64,000 bases of DNA from Polyporus tsugae (GCA_024305745.1 JAHRBS010000004.1:5580001-5644000); one strand, 5' to 3'; shown: positions 1-11,900, numbered from the stretch's first letter. A program made the numbers and translations. The notes: a model not told the origin generated them from the letters alone.

Positions 1-648
1 CACCTCCTCCTTGCCTCTCTTTGCGCACGTACGCGCCGCGGGTATAAGCCTGATCGCGTTTCCGAAGGTCGATGAGATGGAAAGGGGACGAGGGAAAAGT
101 GTGGGCGTTATCACCTCCATCCTGACGCTTCGTTGAAACACAATTCCTTGGTTTATGCCCAACAGCATCGCCCGCACATCCTCGTCTGTTCTCAAGGCGG
201 ACAACAATAGGTTTCACCTGCCTATCAGCTCAACTTTGACAAGGGATCATCCACAACGCCTACCGACATCCAGATCAGCTGTCTTTGAGCAGCAACTGTA
301 CGTCCTGTGATTTAGTTGATGGTTATTCATCATCTGACCGCCAGCGTGTTCGCGTGAGGAGCGATTGAATCTCGGTGTCGCGAGAAGAGCACCCCATGAT
401 CGGACCGCCTTTCCGGAACGGACCATAAATCGATCAAGTTCCTGGGAGTACAGTTCCAACCCCTGTAATGTGTACCCTTTGTACATCATGCCTCGCTCAT
501 TCAGCTTGCAAACCAATGTTCCTGACTGCCCGCCTCCTTTCAGGTGTACAGTGTTCTCAATGCCGATGTCGGTTCACCCTCATTCTCGCGAGGACCAAGG
601 TATTTGCTAAGACTTTACAGACTGATGGCCAAAGCTGAAATCCCGTAG
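1..648. other. Left edge, no resolved gene
   Basis: No reading frame here resembles a known family. The stretch precedes the first F-box-like copy and may hold its missing 5' exon: a possible donor lies near 599 and a possible acceptor (gtag) ends at 648. No start codon could be tied confidently to the downstream exon. Confidence 0.4.
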
Positions 649-1741
649 GCGACTTGCAGAAAACACATTTCCCCTTGTTTGCGTACCTTTCTGCCACAGA
701 CCTGGCACACTTGTCTTGTGTCAATCGCCATGTCCACCAGACGGTGTCTACGTATATGAAGGACACATTTGCCATAGAACCTCGTCTCGCTGTCTTTTTC
801 CCGAATGCGGTGGCATTTTGCAATCTACAAGCACGCACCGGAACACTCTTGTCGGGCGAGTTTGCGCTACGGTACTTCAACAGAAAACCCACTCCCTCTA
901 GTATGGACCTATACATCTATGCCCACCAGTGTCGCGAAGTGGGACGATGGCTACTTCAACGTGCTGGCTACACATTCGCACCCACAAAGGACCAAGATCC
1001 CGATTTCGAGGTCGCTGTGGCGTTCAAGTTCCGCTTCCCCAGTCCTGGTGCGATCCCAGCACTGGCGGCCATCTTCACATTCCACAAGTCAGACATGGAT
1101 GGCCAAATATTGACTATCCAGGTTATTGTAGGGAAAAGAGCACCTCTGGAGATAATTTTGAGCTCCTTGTCGAGTGAGTCGCCAGCCTGCTCGTATGCTC
1201 GCTGTTGTGCTGAATATAGCTATGTTGTTGACGATAGCATGTGAGATGAACGTAATCAGCTTCGAAAAAGCCTACTGCCTTTTCCCTCCCACAACTGTTG
1301 AGCAATACCATTCAGCCAGGAACCGATTTTGATATGACGTGAGCGTGGAGTGAGAGGACATTGGAGGGAACATCTGTGTCCCTGTCCACCTTCCAACCAG
1401 TGTTCCGGGGGGTGCATCGTTTGTTTCTGGTCCTCGCTGGCTCGGCGATGCCTACACTTGGGTCATTTCTCTGGGCGTCTGCAGCATCGCACCGCACCCG
1501 CCTCTGACACCATACTCCTCCCCCTTGTCAGCTGACCCTGCAGCCATCCCTTACTTTACTTTCTGTAGCCGACACTGTGGACAACGCATCAATATCATTT
1601 TTCGTCTTATGCAGCGACGCTCTCCGATACTGCTACGTTGTGGGTGAACGAAGTTTGATGGGCCAGCTCTGTCTTCTCATGGATGTCAGAGCGCGAGAGG
1701 AATATGACAAGGTCGCCCGCAATCTCGAAGATTGGTCGTAG
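649..1741 (+). pseudogene. F-box-like family protein, copy 1, broken
   Basis: Related to the genes at 2927-4228 and 51704-52801. The first visible exon (649-1173) begins with an F-box-like helical motif (LFAYLSATDLAHLS) and continues with the family blocks AIEPRLAVFF and QARTGTLLSGEFAL. A 64-bp intron (1174-1237, gtgagt...gatag) leads to the second exon with the family block MNVISFEKAYCLFP. That exon has in-frame TGA codons at 1330-1332 and 1351-1353, then loses frame near 1560-1570. The family's final residues (LEDWS) end at a TAG at 1739-1741 in another frame. The copy at 51.7 kb is open through all these positions. The F-box assignment (a Skp1-binding ubiquitin ligase adaptor) rests on the short N-terminal motif only; the rest is an uncharacterised fungal family. 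Confidence 0.7.
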
Positions 1742-2094
1742 TACGTGCTTCCATCCACATCGTCTATTTCAGCTGGCTTACGTTTTGGCAGCTGTGACGC
1801 GGAACTTCCTCGCTTATGTCGAATGTACCTGCGTGTTGCTTCAGATAGGAAGTTTTGTAGCCTTTGAATCTCTGATCTAATATGTCTTTACGGTTCGCAA
1901 TAGAACTGCTGCCTGGCTTTGCGCAATGCAGTAAAATCACCCAACGGACATATTATCATAATCACATCACCAACGACAGTTGCGGATCCACCACCAGCGA
2001 GGACAGCCTCCGCGGGGGACGTCAGCACTTTGTGGAGGAAGCAGTCAATAGTCAATACCTCGACATAGCAGCAAAGAGCACCAATAGACTACAA
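1742..2094. other. Intergenic, nothing recognised
   Basis: AT-richer spacer between the broken F-box-like copy and a dispersed repeat. No convincing exon was seen. Confidence 0.4.
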
Positions 2095-2465
2095 TCACAC
2101 TACGAGATGTCTGCAACGACACTGCCAACAAGTGTTCTGCGAGCGGAGCCGCGACGAACGTTGTGGAGCGACGTCACTGGAACCGTCCTGAAGCAGCTCA
2201 CGTAGGATCTCCCGGGGCGGCAACGTTAAGAGTGGTGGAGCGAGACTGCCTGAGTACAATGTAGGGCGTGGGCCCATAGCCGCACTGCAGTATAGCTGCT
2301 CGTACAGCGGGGGCCGAGTGAGCTGAGGCGAGGCGATGTCCGTTCTTCCCTTGCATGCGCTGAAAACCAACACTTCGTCTCCAGCTCATTGTTCCCTGCT
2401 TCCGGCCGCGGGAGTAAAGAACAATTGCTTATCATTTGAAGACAGCCACTGGCACGCGCTTCACC
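2095..2465 (+). repeat. Dispersed repeat, copy a (about 370 bp)
   Basis: Aligns along its length with 8824-9195 and in part with 8662-8768 and, inverted, with 45120-45362. Shared blocks include 'actgccaacaagtgttctgc', 'gacgaacgttgtggag' and 'ggggccgagtgagctgag'. No long conserved reading frame is shared between copies, so it looks non-coding. It could be a non-autonomous transposon or a transposon end. No clear terminal repeats or target duplications were seen. Confidence 0.7.
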
Positions 2466-2878
2466 CCGAACACCACTTGTACTCGCTGTAGACTTATCTA
2501 CTGGTATCTACTGCACTGGAACTTGTCAGTAAAATCGCATAATGTGATATGTTGAGTCCCCACTGAGCTGAGAGTTTCCAGTTCCGGACAGCCAGCTAAA
2601 GCTGCCCTAAACAGTGGCGGAGCACACGGACGCAGTGGTTTCTCGAAGCGCGTACGCCGGGGCCTGGACTGCACTTCGCCTCCACAAAGCCGAGGTGTGG
2701 GCGCAGGAAGTGCGCTCTGACCCTGTCCGCTATAGCGACGACACTTCAAACGACGGTGTCAGAGACCGCTTATGCAGCATCCGGAGAGCTCGGGCAACTA
2801 CGAACTCGGTGGTTTATATGAGGCTCTACACCAACTTATTATCCTATTCCCACGCTGACGGGACTTAATATTGGAGGG

Positions 2879-2885
2879 TATAAGA
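2879..2885 (+). promoter_or_regulatory. TATA-like box of F-box-like copy 2
   Basis: tataag about 45 bp upstream of the proposed ATG at 2927, in a non-coding stretch. Position and sequence fit a fungal core promoter; this is inference. Confidence 0.35.
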
Positions 2886-2926
2886 GCAAAAGCTGTCGTG
2901 CTCCCTCCGTCTCCAGTCGCTCCATC

Positions 2927-4228
2927 ATGTCACTGGTGAGGCTCTCGTTGTACTTCAGATACCCAATTGACCTTGGAAATAGGAAAGCATACTTCCTCAC
3001 AACCCTGTCGTTAATCTCGTTTTTTCTTGCTTGACACAGTTAGAACTGGTTCGGATGGCCAGAACCTGTTCCAGAGCCCGCATGGCTGCAGCGGGCTATC
3101 AGGCGGCTGCACATTGTATCGACAGGTTCCTCGCCTCCTTCTTCACCTCCATGTCTGGTGCTCGGAGCTTCCGTTTGCTCCAAGCTCGCACCGGAACCCT
3201 GATTGGGGGCCTGTCTGCACTCCATTTCCTGGAGAGGTGTCCAGGTTCCCAACATATCCTCGAACTCTATGCGTTCTTTCAGCACCGCCATGAAATTGGA
3301 GAATGGCTCCTCAACGCAGGATATTCATTTGCTCCATCCTCGAGGCAGAATGGAGACTATCTCGCCACCATTACGGACACCGGTCTCCTTTCAGACGAGT
3401 TCTTCTGGACACCCTCGATCTGCGGCGTCATGGCATTCACAAAGCTCCTCTCCGACCTGACACAAGTAGAGGTGCATGTCTCGTTCGCGATGCACAACCC
3501 TATGGAGATAGCACTTGAATCATCCTCCAGTACGTGTGTCCGTACTCAGCATGAACTCTCAGTTAAATCTGTCATCGATCATTAGCCATGCTCCTAAATG
3601 TCATCAGCTATAACCAGGCGTACTGCCTATATCCTCGCGCGACCTGCCATGAACAGCGAACACTCATTCTGCATGACGACAGCGGCATGGAACTAGTTTC
3701 CGCCCAAGATACAGCCACTTTTACAACCCTTAACTTTGATGCCCTGGAAGAGCTCGACACTGGCGAATTCACGAAACAGAACCACGCCTCCTCATTCCCA
3801 CTCGGTTGGCGCAGGCCGCATGACCTGCAAACTTGGAGGCTCCCCCTGCCTACCATCGGGGCCACGTCGTCGCCATCCCACGACCCACTGTCCATCTGCA
3901 GTTTTCTGCTGCGATACGATGCAGCCGCCATGGCGGCCGTGACCCATCAAACGATGTCATCTGCGTCACTCAAATATGACTACATTGTTGTGGATAAGGA
4001 ACTACTGTGTCATCTGCAAGACGAATTGAAGAGGATAGTTCCTGCATGGGATGGCCTATGGTGAGAATTCGGCTTCCTCGTGTTCCCCAAATGTAGATAC
4101 TACTAATTTATGACTGTGACAGGTGGGACAGGACCTTGTGCAAAGCCTACAAACATGTCCTTTGGAGATTGGCAGTGCAGGAACAACAAGCATTTGCGCT
4201 CTTGTCAGATATATGCTCTCTTGTATGA
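2927..4228 (+). CDS. F-box-like family protein, copy 2, intact
   Basis: Four exons join in frame: 2927-2935, 3040-3529, 3586-4060 and 4123-4228, with introns 2936-3039, 3530-3585 and 4061-4122, all GT-AG. The first exon codes only Met-Ser-Leu; an internal Met at 3055 is an alternative start. The protein has the family blocks LELVRMARTCSRARM (end of an F-box-like motif), LLQARTGTLIGGLSALHF, and MLLNVISYNQAYCLYP at the start of exon 3. The end (exon 4, from TLCKAYKHVLWRLAV) differs from copies 1 and 3, so this is a diverged paralogue. Only part of an F-box is visible, so a role as ubiquitin ligase substrate adaptor is a guess. It is the only one of the three copies with a plausible start and no break. 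Confidence 0.7.
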
Positions 4229-6663
4229 TACCGTCTATGTACATTCTCCGCATCGACACAATGTGCGAGTTCTGAATTACCTGCTATACCGATCAGCGCT
4301 CATCCAGAACTTTCAGAACTAGAGCTTCGGGAATCCACTGAGAAGTCAAGGGTGATTGGGCGGAAGGTAGATAAACTGCACTAGAATTTCGTGTCTCTCT
4401 GCGTACCAATTAACGGAAAACCGTTGCAATGCATCAAGAGAGAGTTGCCGTACTCGAACTGTGCAGGGATCGTGTGCATAAACTCCAAGGAGGTGCCAAG
4501 TCCGAATAATTGAACCTATATATGTTTACCGATCCAACGACATGCTCACCAAACTCATCCAACTCCGCACTCCGCACATGTCAATCAAAGTGTCTGGCCC
4601 ATCCCCATCTGTCCCAAACCACTTGACAATGGCGCAGTTATACTTGACGTGCACGTATGACCCTCATTCTATCCAATATAGGGGTATCTGAATCTGTATC
4701 AATCAGAACGGTGTCGTACCTCCGGGTTGCAGCAGATGATCTTGCGGTGTATGCCGCTCAGTCCTGCCAACCCCAAGGGCGTAAAAAAGGTCGCGATTGC
4801 ATGTGCGTGTAGATGTCGGGCAGGGTAACGCAAAACTTGCGGCGTTGTCATCCTCGGACGAGCTCGGGAAGCTGGAAAGGCGATGTATAGAGTTTCTATT
4901 GAAGAGTCGGAACTCCTCGGCTCGCGTATTCATATTCGGCTGCGGCGATGTATCAGACGTTTATTCACGATGATACACACTCTTTGGGATTGCGAAGGAT
5001 GCGATGCATATCATTATGTATATTGCCCGCGGACCTGTAAACAAGATGGTGCTCTTAATAGTCTGTGGCAACGGAGACGGTGTCTTGTGAGCTCTGAAAA
5101 TGATAGGCATGAGCATGGCACCCTGGGTCACTGGATTAGCGTGTCGGCGACGGATATTGGCGGGCACGTACTGTCTAGATAGGAGGTTACACAATATGGT
5201 CGGCGAAAGGAGAGAAGTCGGCGGCCTACTTCGGGTATTGATGAACTTTCCGGTGATGCGACATGAAGGCCCGAGTGGTTGGGAACGTACAAGAGCAGAG
5301 GCTGCGAACGCGAGCCAGATCACCTCAGGAGAGAAGCAAAAAGTGGGTGCTGTAACACTCACTACTCAGATTTCAATCTGTGCTTTGCCAACGGACGGCC
5401 GTGTCACCCACATCGTCCTCCGGCGCTTCTCTCATTCCTCCACCATGGCCAGCAAAATGGAACAGGGTGACCTGCCGAAAATGCGACACCCTGGTGCTGC
5501 TCATGGCACTCATCTGAGGAAAGTTGTGTCCTCCACGTGGATGTCTCGCAGATTTTGGATGTTCGCGTTGCTGAAGACGAGGTCGAAATGGCCGACAACA
5601 TAGCAACCGACGCTCTGCCCAATGGTTCGAGGTTAGGGTTAGCATCACAAAATGTACTATTCAGCTGACCAACTTCAACCGCGGTCTCGTAGAAGACCGA
5701 CGTCATGCCCGACGCTCGCCCGGAGGCACGGTATGACATCCAGACCGCTGCTGGTTTGATGCAGCACCAGTGAGGCATGAGGCATATGAATGATACTGAG
5801 GGCGGCGTACCTTCAAGGCTCGGGACTTTTCCGGTACCGACCACACGCATCCAGATGGGAAAGAACACACTGTAGGACAGCTTGAGTCTGCGTGTAAGGT
5901 TCAGCCGTGAGTGGGGAGACAGGAAAAGTAGATGAAAATCGGGCAGATTAGGCCTACTAGGGTGGTGAGTGAAGATAAACGGACTTACCCAGTTCAGGCA
6001 TCGCAACGAGCTCGGAAATGGATCGCCATGACCGGATCCGAGGATAAAGAGCGAGCATTGGTTTTTGGATGTTAGTGAGAAGGCAAGGATGTCTTTGTGT
6101 TGCAGAGGTACGGATGTTGCAAACTTGTGCTCGTGGCAGTCACAAGTCGGACTAGACGCCCATGTACTGCTCTACCCGCAAGCCATTCATCCATCGATGT
6201 TCACCAGCACCCTGCCCGACCATACTCCACGCCGTCGTCCTCCTCCACCCTGCCCGACCATACTCCACGCCGTCCTCCTCCTCCACTGTTTGCCATCCTC
6301 CTCCACTGCTCGTCCTTTCTTTCCGTAACGTCCACATGAGCCGGCTCGGACTTTGAAGACCCATACATAACATTTCCGACCACATACGGGATGCAGGACA
6401 TGGGGCGACAAGGCTGGAGTGAGGAGAGCCGCAGCGAGAAGTACCGCTAGTTCTACCAGCTCATGGCAGCAATAATGCTCGGCCAGGGAAAGATCGCATG
6501 GCAGGTTGAGGGTGATGGCCAGGTGGAGGTATGTACATCTCGACGGCATCGTGTGCAGGTACTTACTGGATGCTAATGCACTGAGGAGTCGCCACAGCCC
6601 ATCACGGTCCATTTCGTTATCGCTGCCATACAGCTCTGCTCTACCTATAGCTACTCCACCCAG
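4229..6663. other. Unresolved region with scattered open segments
   Basis: No gene could be assembled. On the minus strand several open stretches between about 5380 and 6060 border plausible splice sites, for example a donor gtaagt reading down from about 5990 and a short intron near 5760-5815. One reads VGCYVVGHFDLVFSNANIQ. Another (5373-5648) contains FHFAGHGG, which superficially resembles a CHAT or caspase-like motif, but nothing around it supports that. This may be a degenerate minus-strand gene. Confidence 0.3.
6208..6283 (+). repeat. Tandem repeat, 2 x 38 bp
   Basis: Two adjacent 38-bp units starting caccctgcccgaccatac (6208-6245 and 6246-6283) differ at one base and are followed by a cctcctccac-rich tail. 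Confidence 0.9.
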
Positions 6664-6909
6664 ACTTCGCAACCTTCCAGTCCACTGCCAGTACCAAGAA
6701 GTTATGGAAGGACGTCGCCCAGAATCTCGACATCATCTACAAGAGTTACCCCCCATATTGCCTCTCCTGGAAACACGGTCATGCAACTGGTCCGTGCGGT
6801 GGTCGAGTGCCACGGCCAGATACTCGGTCTCACCGTGTCTATAGCCGCGTCGTCAGTGTCGAACGGCGGGTCCACACGTCAGCTCCTCGCACAAGTTGCA
6901 AAGCTGAAG
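6664..6909 (+). pseudogene. Coding fragment of unknown family, frame broken at a C run
   Basis: After a plausible acceptor (cacccag, ending 6663) the frame reads FATFQSTASTKKLWKD and LDIIYKSYP. At a run of six C near 6745-6752 the sensible frame changes to one reading GNTVMQLVRAVVECHGQ and GLTVSIAASSVSNGG. Removing one C would join the two. A donor follows near 6910. The composition looks coding, but the family was not identified and no start or end was placed. It may be a real gene with a sequencing error, or a relic. Confidence 0.4.
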
Positions 6910-7070
6910 GTCGGTTCTCCAACAGGCTTCACAAACTTCATTTGCCCTGTTGCGTGTGAGTCTATGCCATCACCTTCGTGCAGTGAGCCCTGACGCATAT
7001 ACGTGGTCGCCGACCTGACTAGATTAGCAGGTACATCAAGAGGCGAAGAATGCTGGTCCTCGTGCAGTAA

Positions 7071-7099
7071 TATAAGCGTGCGACTGAAGCATATATATA
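7071..7099 (+). promoter_or_regulatory. TATA-like elements of the RING gene
   Basis: tataag at 7071 and atatatatag ending near 7100 lie 40-65 bp upstream of the RING gene ATG at 7136. Inference from position. Confidence 0.35.
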
Positions 7100-7135
7100 G
7101 CATGTCCTTCGTTTACCTGTTCTTCTACTAGTGCG

Positions 7136-7980
7136 ATGCCTCCTCCATCATCCGTTGAGAGTCCTGCCACCTCCACCTCCACTCCCGACAAGAACACGTC
7201 AGTGCAGCGCAAGTCCTCCCAACGACAGCCCAAACAGGAGCCCTCAATGATCCCCCCCCGGGAGGTCATCGAAATATCGTCGGACGAGGACAAGGAGGAC
7301 CAGGCAGGTGATCTAAGACTGTGAGACGTGAAATCGCACCGCTGACGCTCCTTCCCGGGTAGGGCAAAGGAACATCGGAAGTTGTCTCTCAGGTACATGA
7401 TGACTCCAACTTCAAGAAGGTAGATTCCGATGCTTGATATAAACGCGTGTATGTATCTACTCACCTAATATGTAGCTCGTGTCTGTTGTCAAAGAACATG
7501 TAACCTGCGGAATCTGCGCGCACAATATGTGGTACCCGTTTAGGTACGTCGGTCTTGCATATATTACGGAATTCAACGCTGAGACAAAATACAAGCCTTG
7601 TTTGTGGCCATACCTTCTGTAGAGAATGCCTGAAAGAATGCTTCAACGCTGCCCTGGACCAGCATCTTACCCTACATCCACAATACGATGCGCGGAACCT
7701 GATTGCCACCCAGCGCGCCTCCCTCAACCGTCCAAACATTTCTCCTACGACGCGACAGCTTCTCCTTGGAGAGATTGCAGTCGTACTCGGCACCACTCCT
7801 CACCCCAATTATATGTGTCCTACCTGTCGTGTGGTGGTTTGCATGAGTCCTTCTGAAAACTTCGCCATGAAGGATCTGGTACGAAGCATAGCAGGTTTCC
7901 AGGGCGAATCTGTTCCAGAACACGAAGTTCAGACAGCGATAGAACCATTCTTGAAGTTCTTCCCACACATGCTGGGATAG
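7136..7980 (+). CDS. RING-finger protein, probable E3 ubiquitin ligase
   Basis: Four exons join in frame: 7136-7303, 7363-7419, 7476-7543 and 7596-7980, giving about 225 aa. The N-terminus is Ser/Pro/Thr-rich and carries VIEISSDEDKED, a hydrophobic core plus acidic tail like a SUMO-interaction motif. The RING is split by the last intron: CGIC in exon 3, then VCGHTFCREC and MCPTC in exon 4, giving the C3HC4 set. The insert between the sixth and seventh ligands is long and helical, as in many agaricomycete RING proteins. The first intron works in frame only if it starts with GC (CAG|GCAGGT) and ends at 7362; the nearby GT would put exon 2 out of frame. A SUMO-targeted ligase is possible but unproven. 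Confidence 0.82.
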
Positions 7981-8661
7981 CGTAGACAAATATTGTGTAG
8001 TAACATGGAAAGTCTTTCACGAGCTTTTCATCGACTGTTATCCAGTCAAAAACAGCCAAATGCCCGTCGTGCCTTCTCGCGCCATTGGCAACCGCTGATC
8101 AACTTGCCCGATCGCCCAAGATCGTCTGAACATTTTTGACTCTGAGGGCCAGCCTGAAGTGTTGCGGGATCTCGGGGGAAGCCCACAAATTTGCCGCCGT
8201 TGTATACGCTCTTCTCCCACCTCATTTCTCCTCCTCCCACCTTCTCTCGGTCACATCCCCTTTGTACCTCGATCCTCGGCTTTTCAGATTCTTTCTCGTT
8301 CCAGATCGTTCCAGACCGACGGAGACTCCGACCCGCGGCCATCCGACCCGCTACCTATCCATCTATGGCCATCACACTCCTTATCCCTCCCCACTCCCTC
8401 ATCACTCTCTACTCTTCTTATGCACACGACCGGACTCTCGCCCTTTTAGATCCCACTCGGAGGAGTACATGGGTCCATCACGACTGGATATTTGCAGTGA
8501 CTTGGGTCCGTGTCCGGCCAACCGTACGCCGGTACGCACATCTCGCATCCAACCCACATTGTTCCCCATGCCAAACGTGATATAATACGGGGTAATGCAT
8601 TCATTCACGACCTCGTAATAGCTGCAGACGAGTTGTGGAGAAACGCAGTGGAGAAGCAAAG
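7981..8661. other. Intergenic, nothing recognised
   Basis: Pyrimidine-rich sequence (8210-8460) and short open frames with no family resemblance. It ends at a partial copy of the dispersed repeat. Confidence 0.4.
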
Positions 8662-8768
8662 CACTGTGAGACGTCTGCAACGACACTGCCAACAAGCGTT
8701 CTGTGAGCGGAGTCGCGACGAACATTGTGGAGCGACGTCACTGAGAGCGTCGTGAAGCAGTATCGTTA
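8662..8768 (+). repeat. Dispersed repeat, partial copy b
   Basis: About 105 bp match the first part of the repeat at 8824 (gtgagacgtctgcaacgaca through gacgtcactgagagcgtcg), followed by unrelated sequence. With the next copy it makes a broken tandem pair. Confidence 0.7.
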
Positions 8769-8823
8769 GCCTCCTGCCATAGCTGCACGGGAAAGCGACG
8801 ATCGCGAGGGACAGCTACAGTCA

Positions 8824-9195
8824 GCACTGTGAGACGTCCGCAATGACACTGCCAACAAGTGTTCTGCGAGCGGAGTTGCGACGAACGTTGTGGAGTGACG
8901 TCACTGGGAGCGTCCTGAAGCGGGTCATGTAGGGTCTCCCGAACGTTAACGGCAAGAGTTGTAGAGCAAGACTGCAGTGCGATATATGGTGTGGGCCAAC
9001 AACAGCGCTGCAGTGAGTGGAACTGCTCGTACGGCTGGGGCCGAGTGAGCTGAGGTGAGGCAAATGCCCGTTCTTGTTAAATTTATCCCATGCGCTGATA
9101 ACCCATGCTCGGCCTGTCGTTCATTGTTCACGGCTTCCGGAAGGAAGAACAATCGCTTGCCAATTCAAGGCCTAGGGACAGGCGCTACACTTGAA
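8824..9195 (+). repeat. Dispersed repeat, copy c (about 370 bp)
   Basis: Aligns with 2095-2465 from 'ctgccaacaagtgttctgcg' to the final part near 'ttcattgttcacggcttccgg', with scattered substitutions and short indels. The divergence suggests an old family. No shared open frame. Confidence 0.7.
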
Positions 9196-9283
9196 GCTTG
9201 AAATCCGACGCCGACCCTTTGATCCTTCACTTCATCTCTGTCCCTCTACGTTCTCATCCTCCACATTCTGCTACTCCAAGCCT

Positions 9284-9783
9284 ATGTTGATTATGAATAG
9301 CTCGGCAGTCGATGTTCTAGAGCAGTGGTTATCGAGCAGGCAACAAGTGCGGGAGATGGCCATGGCCATACCATGCCATCACGGGCTATCAGTGAGTCGC
9401 AATGGATTTTACTCGGAGCAGGCAGAATCCTGACTATAACCTACAGGATCTATCACAGGAAATTGCAGAGTTCGTATATGGCTGTCGCAAGGAGCATGCG
9501 GCTGCGGTTCATGACCTTCTGTACACGACCCTTCGTCTGTTGGAAGCAGAACAGGTTCAAGGACAAGTAAGTCCCTTTGTTACTACTTTAATTCCTAGCA
9601 CGCTGAGCAATGCAGTTCCGACCTCTTCCGGTTCATCTAAACCCTACAAAGGAGTGTATGATCACTCTTTTGTTCGCGCTGGACAAAGATGAATCATACC
9701 TCAGACTGTTACACACGACTGTGCAAATCATATTGGCTTACATAGCACAGGAGCGGGCAACTCTTATGGGAGATGCACGATGA
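9284..9783 (+). CDS. Orphan 131-aa protein, paralogue at 22.3 kb
   Basis: Three exons, all in phase 0: 9284-9391, 9447-9566 and 9616-9783, with introns of 55 and 49 bp using gtgagt and gtaagt donors. The protein is mostly alpha-helical in character and contains WLSSRQQVREMAMAIP, HDLLYTTLRLLEAEQ and LDKDESYLRLLHTTVQI. The same blocks and phase-0 splice points recur at 22261-22744, which supports both the exon model and selection on the family. No known domain was recognised. An alternative start is the Met at 9293. Confidence 0.6.
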
Positions 9784-10204
9784 TCACAAATGCACTACAG
9801 CAAATAGTACAGTACTAGCATTGCGGTTTCAGCGTTATGGCATAAATTCCCTGTGCTACAAAGCTTTTTCTGAGCAAATGGCCTATGTGGGGAGGGCGCA
9901 GTCTACAGCAACTTATACTTACGAGCGTTCTTCCCGCTTGATTGCACACAAAGTTCAAACACCGGGCATTCGCGCGAAAAGTAACAGCAGAAAGATCGGT
10001 CGCGAGGCAGGCGGAGGCTTAAATTCACAGGCTAACTTTGATTATCAGTATTTGGTTTGTGGCTGAGTCCTGCACACACTGGCGATCTTCGAGGCCTCTC
10101 TCCCCAACGCCCACTCCTATCCCACTTTCCCTCCCCCCCACCGATTTCTCACGTCAGTATGCATATATACGTCTCAGCTGATCATCACGACCGTGCTCTT
10201 CCTT
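9784..10204. other. Upstream region of the TEA gene
   Basis: No exon seen. Pyrimidine-rich tracts (10090-10150) and tatatacg near 10165 precede the TEA gene ATG and may hold its promoter. Confidence 0.35.
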
Positions 10205-11900
10205 ATGGCCAGGCAACGTAACCGCGCTTCCACCTCGGGCCAACTGCGTCGCACTGTCTGGTCCGAAGAGGTAGAAATCATCCTCTTCGCCGGTGGGTGC
10301 TGCGTGCTCTTCTAGATAGATAGTCATGGACCAAAGGCTGACTTCACCTCTTCATTAGCCCTTCGGGTTTACTGGACATCACCATGGGCGCTGTCCTCCC
10401 GCGGCCCCGCATATTGGAGGAATAGATTTGTTGTCTCGCATCTTCAGAAGGCGGGTGTCAACAGGACGATGAGGCAGGTTGCATCGCATATGCGAGTGCT
10501 TCGTAAAAGGTGGTTGGGATTACCGGGCATGTGTTAAGCATCCTACGTTCGTGGTCGCCTATGATGACCCGGTTGTACTAGAATATCGTCTCGTCGCTTC
10601 GCTGCAAGACGCCAACAAGGGTACTTGGACACCGTACGAAGATGCTGGCAACGGTACTTGGATACCGCACGGGTGTGCCGGCAATACTCCCCCTCTATCG
10701 GACGCCGCATTGGACGCGTACTCCCAACTTGACCGACCACGCACTCCCCATCCAACCCTGTCACCGTCTTTTACCTCCTTCGGCTCTAGCCCCTGCATAG
10801 ACATTTCCAACGCTCGGTCTTTGTCTCCCAAAGGTGACCTCGAGCTCGATGCGGGGAGCGGATCGGATCATGTGATCGCTCTGACGCACCCCTCTTCTGG
10901 CGCAGCACAGTCGCTCCTTGACTCTCCTGGGTCATCCATTACCTCCTCCTTGATCAATCTGGCTGCGGCCGACATTTCATCTGAGTTTAACGAGATTTGG
11001 GACGCTTCGGCCTCTCCTGTTTGCGCACAGGAGTTCGTGTCAGACGATTCTTCCGCCTCCGACAACCCCTCCCAGGACCTCGATCCGTTGGAGGCATCCT
11101 CCGCTTCCAAGGAATGTGCCAGAGGCTCAGCGGAGCTGTCTGAAGGCTATCCATCCCCACTTCCCGCCAATAGGTTTCTGTCGGACATCCTGTCCCTAGT
11201 CCTCGTCCCGCGACGCCTGCGTTCTCCCGAAGCCTCGCCCCGACTTTCCTCATTTCCCACGCCGGACCCGCCGGGTAGGATTTCAGGCTTGTTTTACTGG
11301 GCCAAGGGAATGGATAACTTCTTCGTTGATGTCGACGCTCTCGTTGGTGCTAGTCTGTCTGCGCCTAAGAAGATGATGATCTTCCTCCAAATTTCCATCC
11401 CATCAGCGTCCAACGTTGTCTGTCCATCTGACGTCAGTGGCGTATACGGTGCAGTTTCCTTCGCTTGCCCCTGGCCTGGACCAGGAAAATGCCAAACCAA
11501 ATGTTGGTCACCGGAGCTTCATGTCGTCTCTCAACAGGACACCCGACTCTACCAGGGACAATTGTGCGAGCTGGTTGGTTGCCCCGGTACGTATTCGTAC
11601 TTACCTGAGGAGGCCCTTGGTCAGTGTCGGCATCTGGAGTCAAGTGAGTTCATCTTGATGCTCGAAGTGTCACGGTTAGCTGATGCCCTGCTTTTGTTGC
11701 TCTTCGCAGCGACGGCCATCACACAGAAGATCAATATCGCGGGCGACGTCCTTGCCATCGTGGTGTATAACATAAACCATTCATCTGAAACTACCCGAAT
11801 GGCGCCCACAATGCATTTGCTAGGCATGTTGGAGTTGTGTCAATACGCGACGAAGCTGACTCGAATAGTTATAGTCATAGCCATAGTCGTCCAGGCATAG
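10205..11900 (+). CDS. TEA/ATTS-domain transcription factor (AbaA/Tec1/TEAD type)
   Basis: Exon 1 is 10205-10292, intron 10293-10358, exon 2 10359-10502, intron 10503-10581, and exon 3 from 10582 is open to TAG at 11898-11900. The joined start gives a TEA DNA-binding domain at about residues 16-77: TVWSEEVEIILFAALRVY, then YWRNRFVVSHLQKAGV and NRTMRQVASHMRVL, matching the GRNELI and RTRKQVSSHIQVL helices of the family. The second intron is chosen because it restores the long frame. A long Ser/Pro/Asp-rich middle region follows. GAVSFACPWPGPGKC resembles the region after the TEA domain in fungal members, and the end carries INIAGDVLAIVVYNI, a block repeated at 19.5 kb. A possible 66-bp intron (11644-11709) is a multiple of three, so the end is uncertain. 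In ascomycetes this family controls development and filamentation. Confidence 0.82.

Noticed and set aside
5373..5648. FHFAGHGG in a minus-strand frame, like a CHAT or caspase catalytic His motif
   Set aside because: The surrounding frame has no other family feature, a competing frame reads equally well, and no Cys motif follows. Treated as chance.
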